A stretch of DNA of 64,000 nucleotides from UM-FILTER-40-17 sp032251335 (lineage in GTDB: Bacteria > Bacteroidota > Bacteroidia > Flavobacteriales > Flavobacteriaceae). Under the pieces are notes generated by a model. The model was not told the DNA's origin, did no database searches, and worked only from the letters and a program-made list of their open reading frames with translations. Location: positions 1 through 64,000 of the forward strand of contig JAVVDW010000003.1 of NCBI GenBank assembly GCA_032251335.1. The letters are read 5' to 3'. The translations under genes and the position numbers were made by a program. The first letter of the stretch is position 1. Each line of letters opens with the position of its first letter. Positions 62,502 through 64,000 of this stretch are shown here, piece by piece.

Positions 62502-63289
62502 ATCAACCTTTAGCATACGTTCATCCCGGCGCTAAAATCGCCAAAAATGTTGTCATTGAACCCTTTACAACTATTCACAACAACGTAGTGATTGGCGAAG
62601 GTACTTGGATCGGCTCTAGCGTCACCATCATGGAAGGTGCACGCATCGGAAAAAATTGCAATATTTTTCCGGGTGCTGTTATCTCCGGAATTCCTCAAGA
62701 TTTGAAATTTGACGACGAAGTCACCACTGCAGAAATTGGTGATAATACGACGATTCGCGAATTTGTGACCATCAATCGCGGCACTGTTGACCGAATGAAA
62801 ACCGTCATCGGAAGCAATTGCCTGCTAATGGCTTACTCGCACGTAGCGCACGACTGCATCATAGGCGACCACTGTATTTTTTCTAACAATACAACCCTGG
62901 CCGGACACATCACCGTTGGCGATTATGTCATTTTGGCCGGCATGACAGCCGTACATCAATTTTGCCAAATTGGAAACCACGCCTTTGTCACCGGAGGCAG
63001 CTTGGTTAGAAAAGACGTTCCGCCTTATGTGAAAGCTGGAAGGGAACCGCTTTCCTATGTGGGTATTAACTCTATCGGATTGAGAAGACGTGGATTTAGC
63101 AGTGAAAAAATACAAGAGATTCAAAAAATTTACAGAATTCTCTATCAACAAAATTACAACAACAGCCAGGCTTCTGAGATTATTGAAGCTGAGATGGAAG
63201 CGACACCCGAACGCGACGAAATTTTACAATTTATTCGCAATTCGCAACGCGGCATTATGAAAGGCTACATCAGTACCATCGGAAATTAA
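62498..63289 (+). CDS. lpxA: UDP-N-acetylglucosamine O-acyltransferase
   Basis: 263 residues; first acylation of lipid A. N-terminal hexapeptide beta-helix (AYVHPGAKIAKNVVIEPF, IGEGTWIGSSVTIMEGARIG), the catalytic-His motif MAYSHVAHDCIIGDH, GHITVGDYVILAGMTAVHQF, and the C-terminal helices YVGINSIGLRRRGFS and EIQKIYRILYQ. Its ATG overlaps the lpxC/fabZ stop (ATGA), so the three genes are translationally coupled. Confidence 0.97.
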   Translation: MNQPLAYVHPGAKIAKNVVIEPFTTIHNNVVIGEGTWIGSSVTIMEGARIGKNCNIFPGAVISGIPQDLKFDDEVTTAEIGDNTTIREFVTINRGTVDRMKTVIGSNCLLMAYSHVAHDCIIGDHCIFSNNTTLAGHITVGDYVILAGMTAVHQFCQIGNHAFVTGGSLVRKDVPPYVKAGREPLSYVGINSIGLRRRGFSSEKIQEIQKIYRILYQQNYNNSQASEIIEAEMEATPERDEILQFIRNSQRGIMKGYISTIGN

Positions 63290-63301
63290 TTTAACCCAAA
63301 T

Positions 63302-63868
63302 ATGGCAAGCACATCAGACATAAGAAACGGTTTGTGTATCAAACACAACCACGACATTTACAAAATCATCGAATTTCTTCACGTCAAACCCGGTAAAGGC
63401 CCTGCCTTTGTCCGCACCAAACTCAAAAGCCTGACCAACGGCAAAGTACTCGACAATACGTTCTCTGCCGGGCATAAAATTGAGGAAGTCCGTGTGGAAA
63501 CGCACAAATATCAATTTTTATACGCCGAAGGCGATTTGTTTCACTTTATGCACGTGGAAGATTTCAACCAAATATCGTTGGATAAAAACATCTTGGACGC
63601 ACCGGATTTGCTCAAAGAAGGCGAAAACGTGATGGTGATTACCAACACCGAAACCGGCTTGCCACTGTCTGTGGACATGCCCGTCAGCGTGGTTCTTGAA
63701 GTGACTTATACCGAGCCGGGCGTAAAAGGCAACACGGCCACCAACGCCACCAAACCTGCCAAAGTGGAGACCGGTGCGGAAGTCAACGTACCCCTGTTTA
63801 TCAACGAAGGCGACAAAATAAAAATTGATACGGCCAAAGGAATTTATTTAGAACGCGTTAAAGAATAG
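63302..63868 (+). CDS. efp: Translation elongation factor P
   Basis: 188 residues with the three beta-barrel domains of EF-P: STSDIRNGLCIKHNHDIYKI, HVKPGKGPAFVRTKLKS (the loop carrying the position that some bacteria modify; here Lys in PGKGPA), GHKIEEVRVETHKYQFLYAEG, DLPLSVDMPV-like (GLPLSVDMPVSVVLEV) and TKPAKVETGAEVNVPLFINEGDKIKIDT, split at the glycine. It relieves ribosome stalling at proline runs. 12 nt after lpxA, so likely the last gene of the lpx operon. Confidence 0.96.
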   Translation: MASTSDIRNGLCIKHNHDIYKIIEFLHVKPGKGPAFVRTKLKSLTNGKVLDNTFSAGHKIEEVRVETHKYQFLYAEGDLFHFMHVEDFNQISLDKNILDAPDLLKEGENVMVITNTETGLPLSVDMPVSVVLEVTYTEPGVKGNTATNATKPAKVETGAEVNVPLFINEGDKIKIDTAKGIYLERVKE

Positions 63869-63946
63869 GTGACTGGTTTTAAAGTGTCAAAATAAGACCT
63901 AATATTATAGCTTTGCAACAGCTTAAAGCAGAACTCCAAAAAAACA

Positions 63947-63978
63947 TTTGTTTCCTAAATAAGAAACATTTATTTTTG
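63947..63978 (+). promoter_or_regulatory. Promoter for a gene at the window edge
   Basis: TTTG (63947-63950), exactly 20 nt, then TATTTTTG (63971-63978): a full consensus Bacteroidota promoter. An ATG at 63993 follows by 14 nt and runs out of the window, so the gene cannot be identified. Confidence 0.65.
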
Positions 63979-64000
63979 TAAAGATATTTTGAATGGACGA

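Overview
This window comes from a Bacteroidota genome, most likely a marine-type Flavobacteriaceae. The signs are SusC/SusD pairs, type IX secretion (T9SS) C-terminal sorting domains and the regulator PorX, an LpxC-FabZ fusion, menaquinone genes, AT-rich intergenic DNA, and promoters of the Bacteroidota form TTTG-N19..21-TAnnTTTG. No rRNA, tRNA, CRISPR array or transposase gene was seen.

Layout. 1-5215 (minus strand) is an array of displaced Rhs C-terminal cassettes. Each has an RHS-associated core joined to a different toxin-like tip, followed by a small exported protein that may be its immunity partner; the last cassette is decayed and runs off the left edge. 5693-12629 holds household genes: lpdA, an S1/P1 nuclease, a DUF808 membrane protein, and an operon of TIGR04282 glycosyltransferase, purine nucleoside phosphorylase and sterol desaturase. 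12928-16863 has an uncharacterised 606-residue cysteine-containing protein, a HAD phosphatase, a ParE/RelE-type toxin-antitoxin pair and a thioredoxin-fold protein. 17372-21931 is a SusC/SusD pair on the minus strand with a perfect 14-bp LacI-type palindrome upstream. 22889-24867 is menB-menA-DUF2007, followed by a frameshifted dinD.

25934-47026 is a starch/maltodextrin utilisation locus. On the minus strand: LacI regulator, SLC45-type sugar transporter, beta-phosphoglucomutase, GH65 phosphorylase, neopullulanase-like GH13, GH31 alpha-glucosidase and a lipoprotein GH13 amylase. On the plus strand: SusC, SusD, a SusE-like lipoprotein and a T9SS-secreted amylase. Starch would be cut outside the cell, imported by SusCD, trimmed in the periplasm, carried across the inner membrane and phosphorolysed to glucose and beta-glucose-1-phosphate, which PgmB converts to glucose-6-phosphate.

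47313-51249 is sdhCAB, interrupted between sdhA and sdhB by a compact 502-bp unit: a four-helix-bundle (S23-type) gene enclosed by 30-bp inverted repeats made of a 7-bp tandem motif. This is the most unusual object in the window. 51321-53451 is icd with two small paralogous genes, divergent from a LysR regulator. 54569-60041 has an aminotransferase, a T9SS cargo gene with an in-frame stop, an RluA-type pseudouridine synthase, porX and an HD-domain phosphohydrolase. 60067-63868 is the lipid A/fatty acid operon lpxD-lpxC/fabZ-lpxA followed by efp. A new promoter and the first bases of another gene lie at the right edge.
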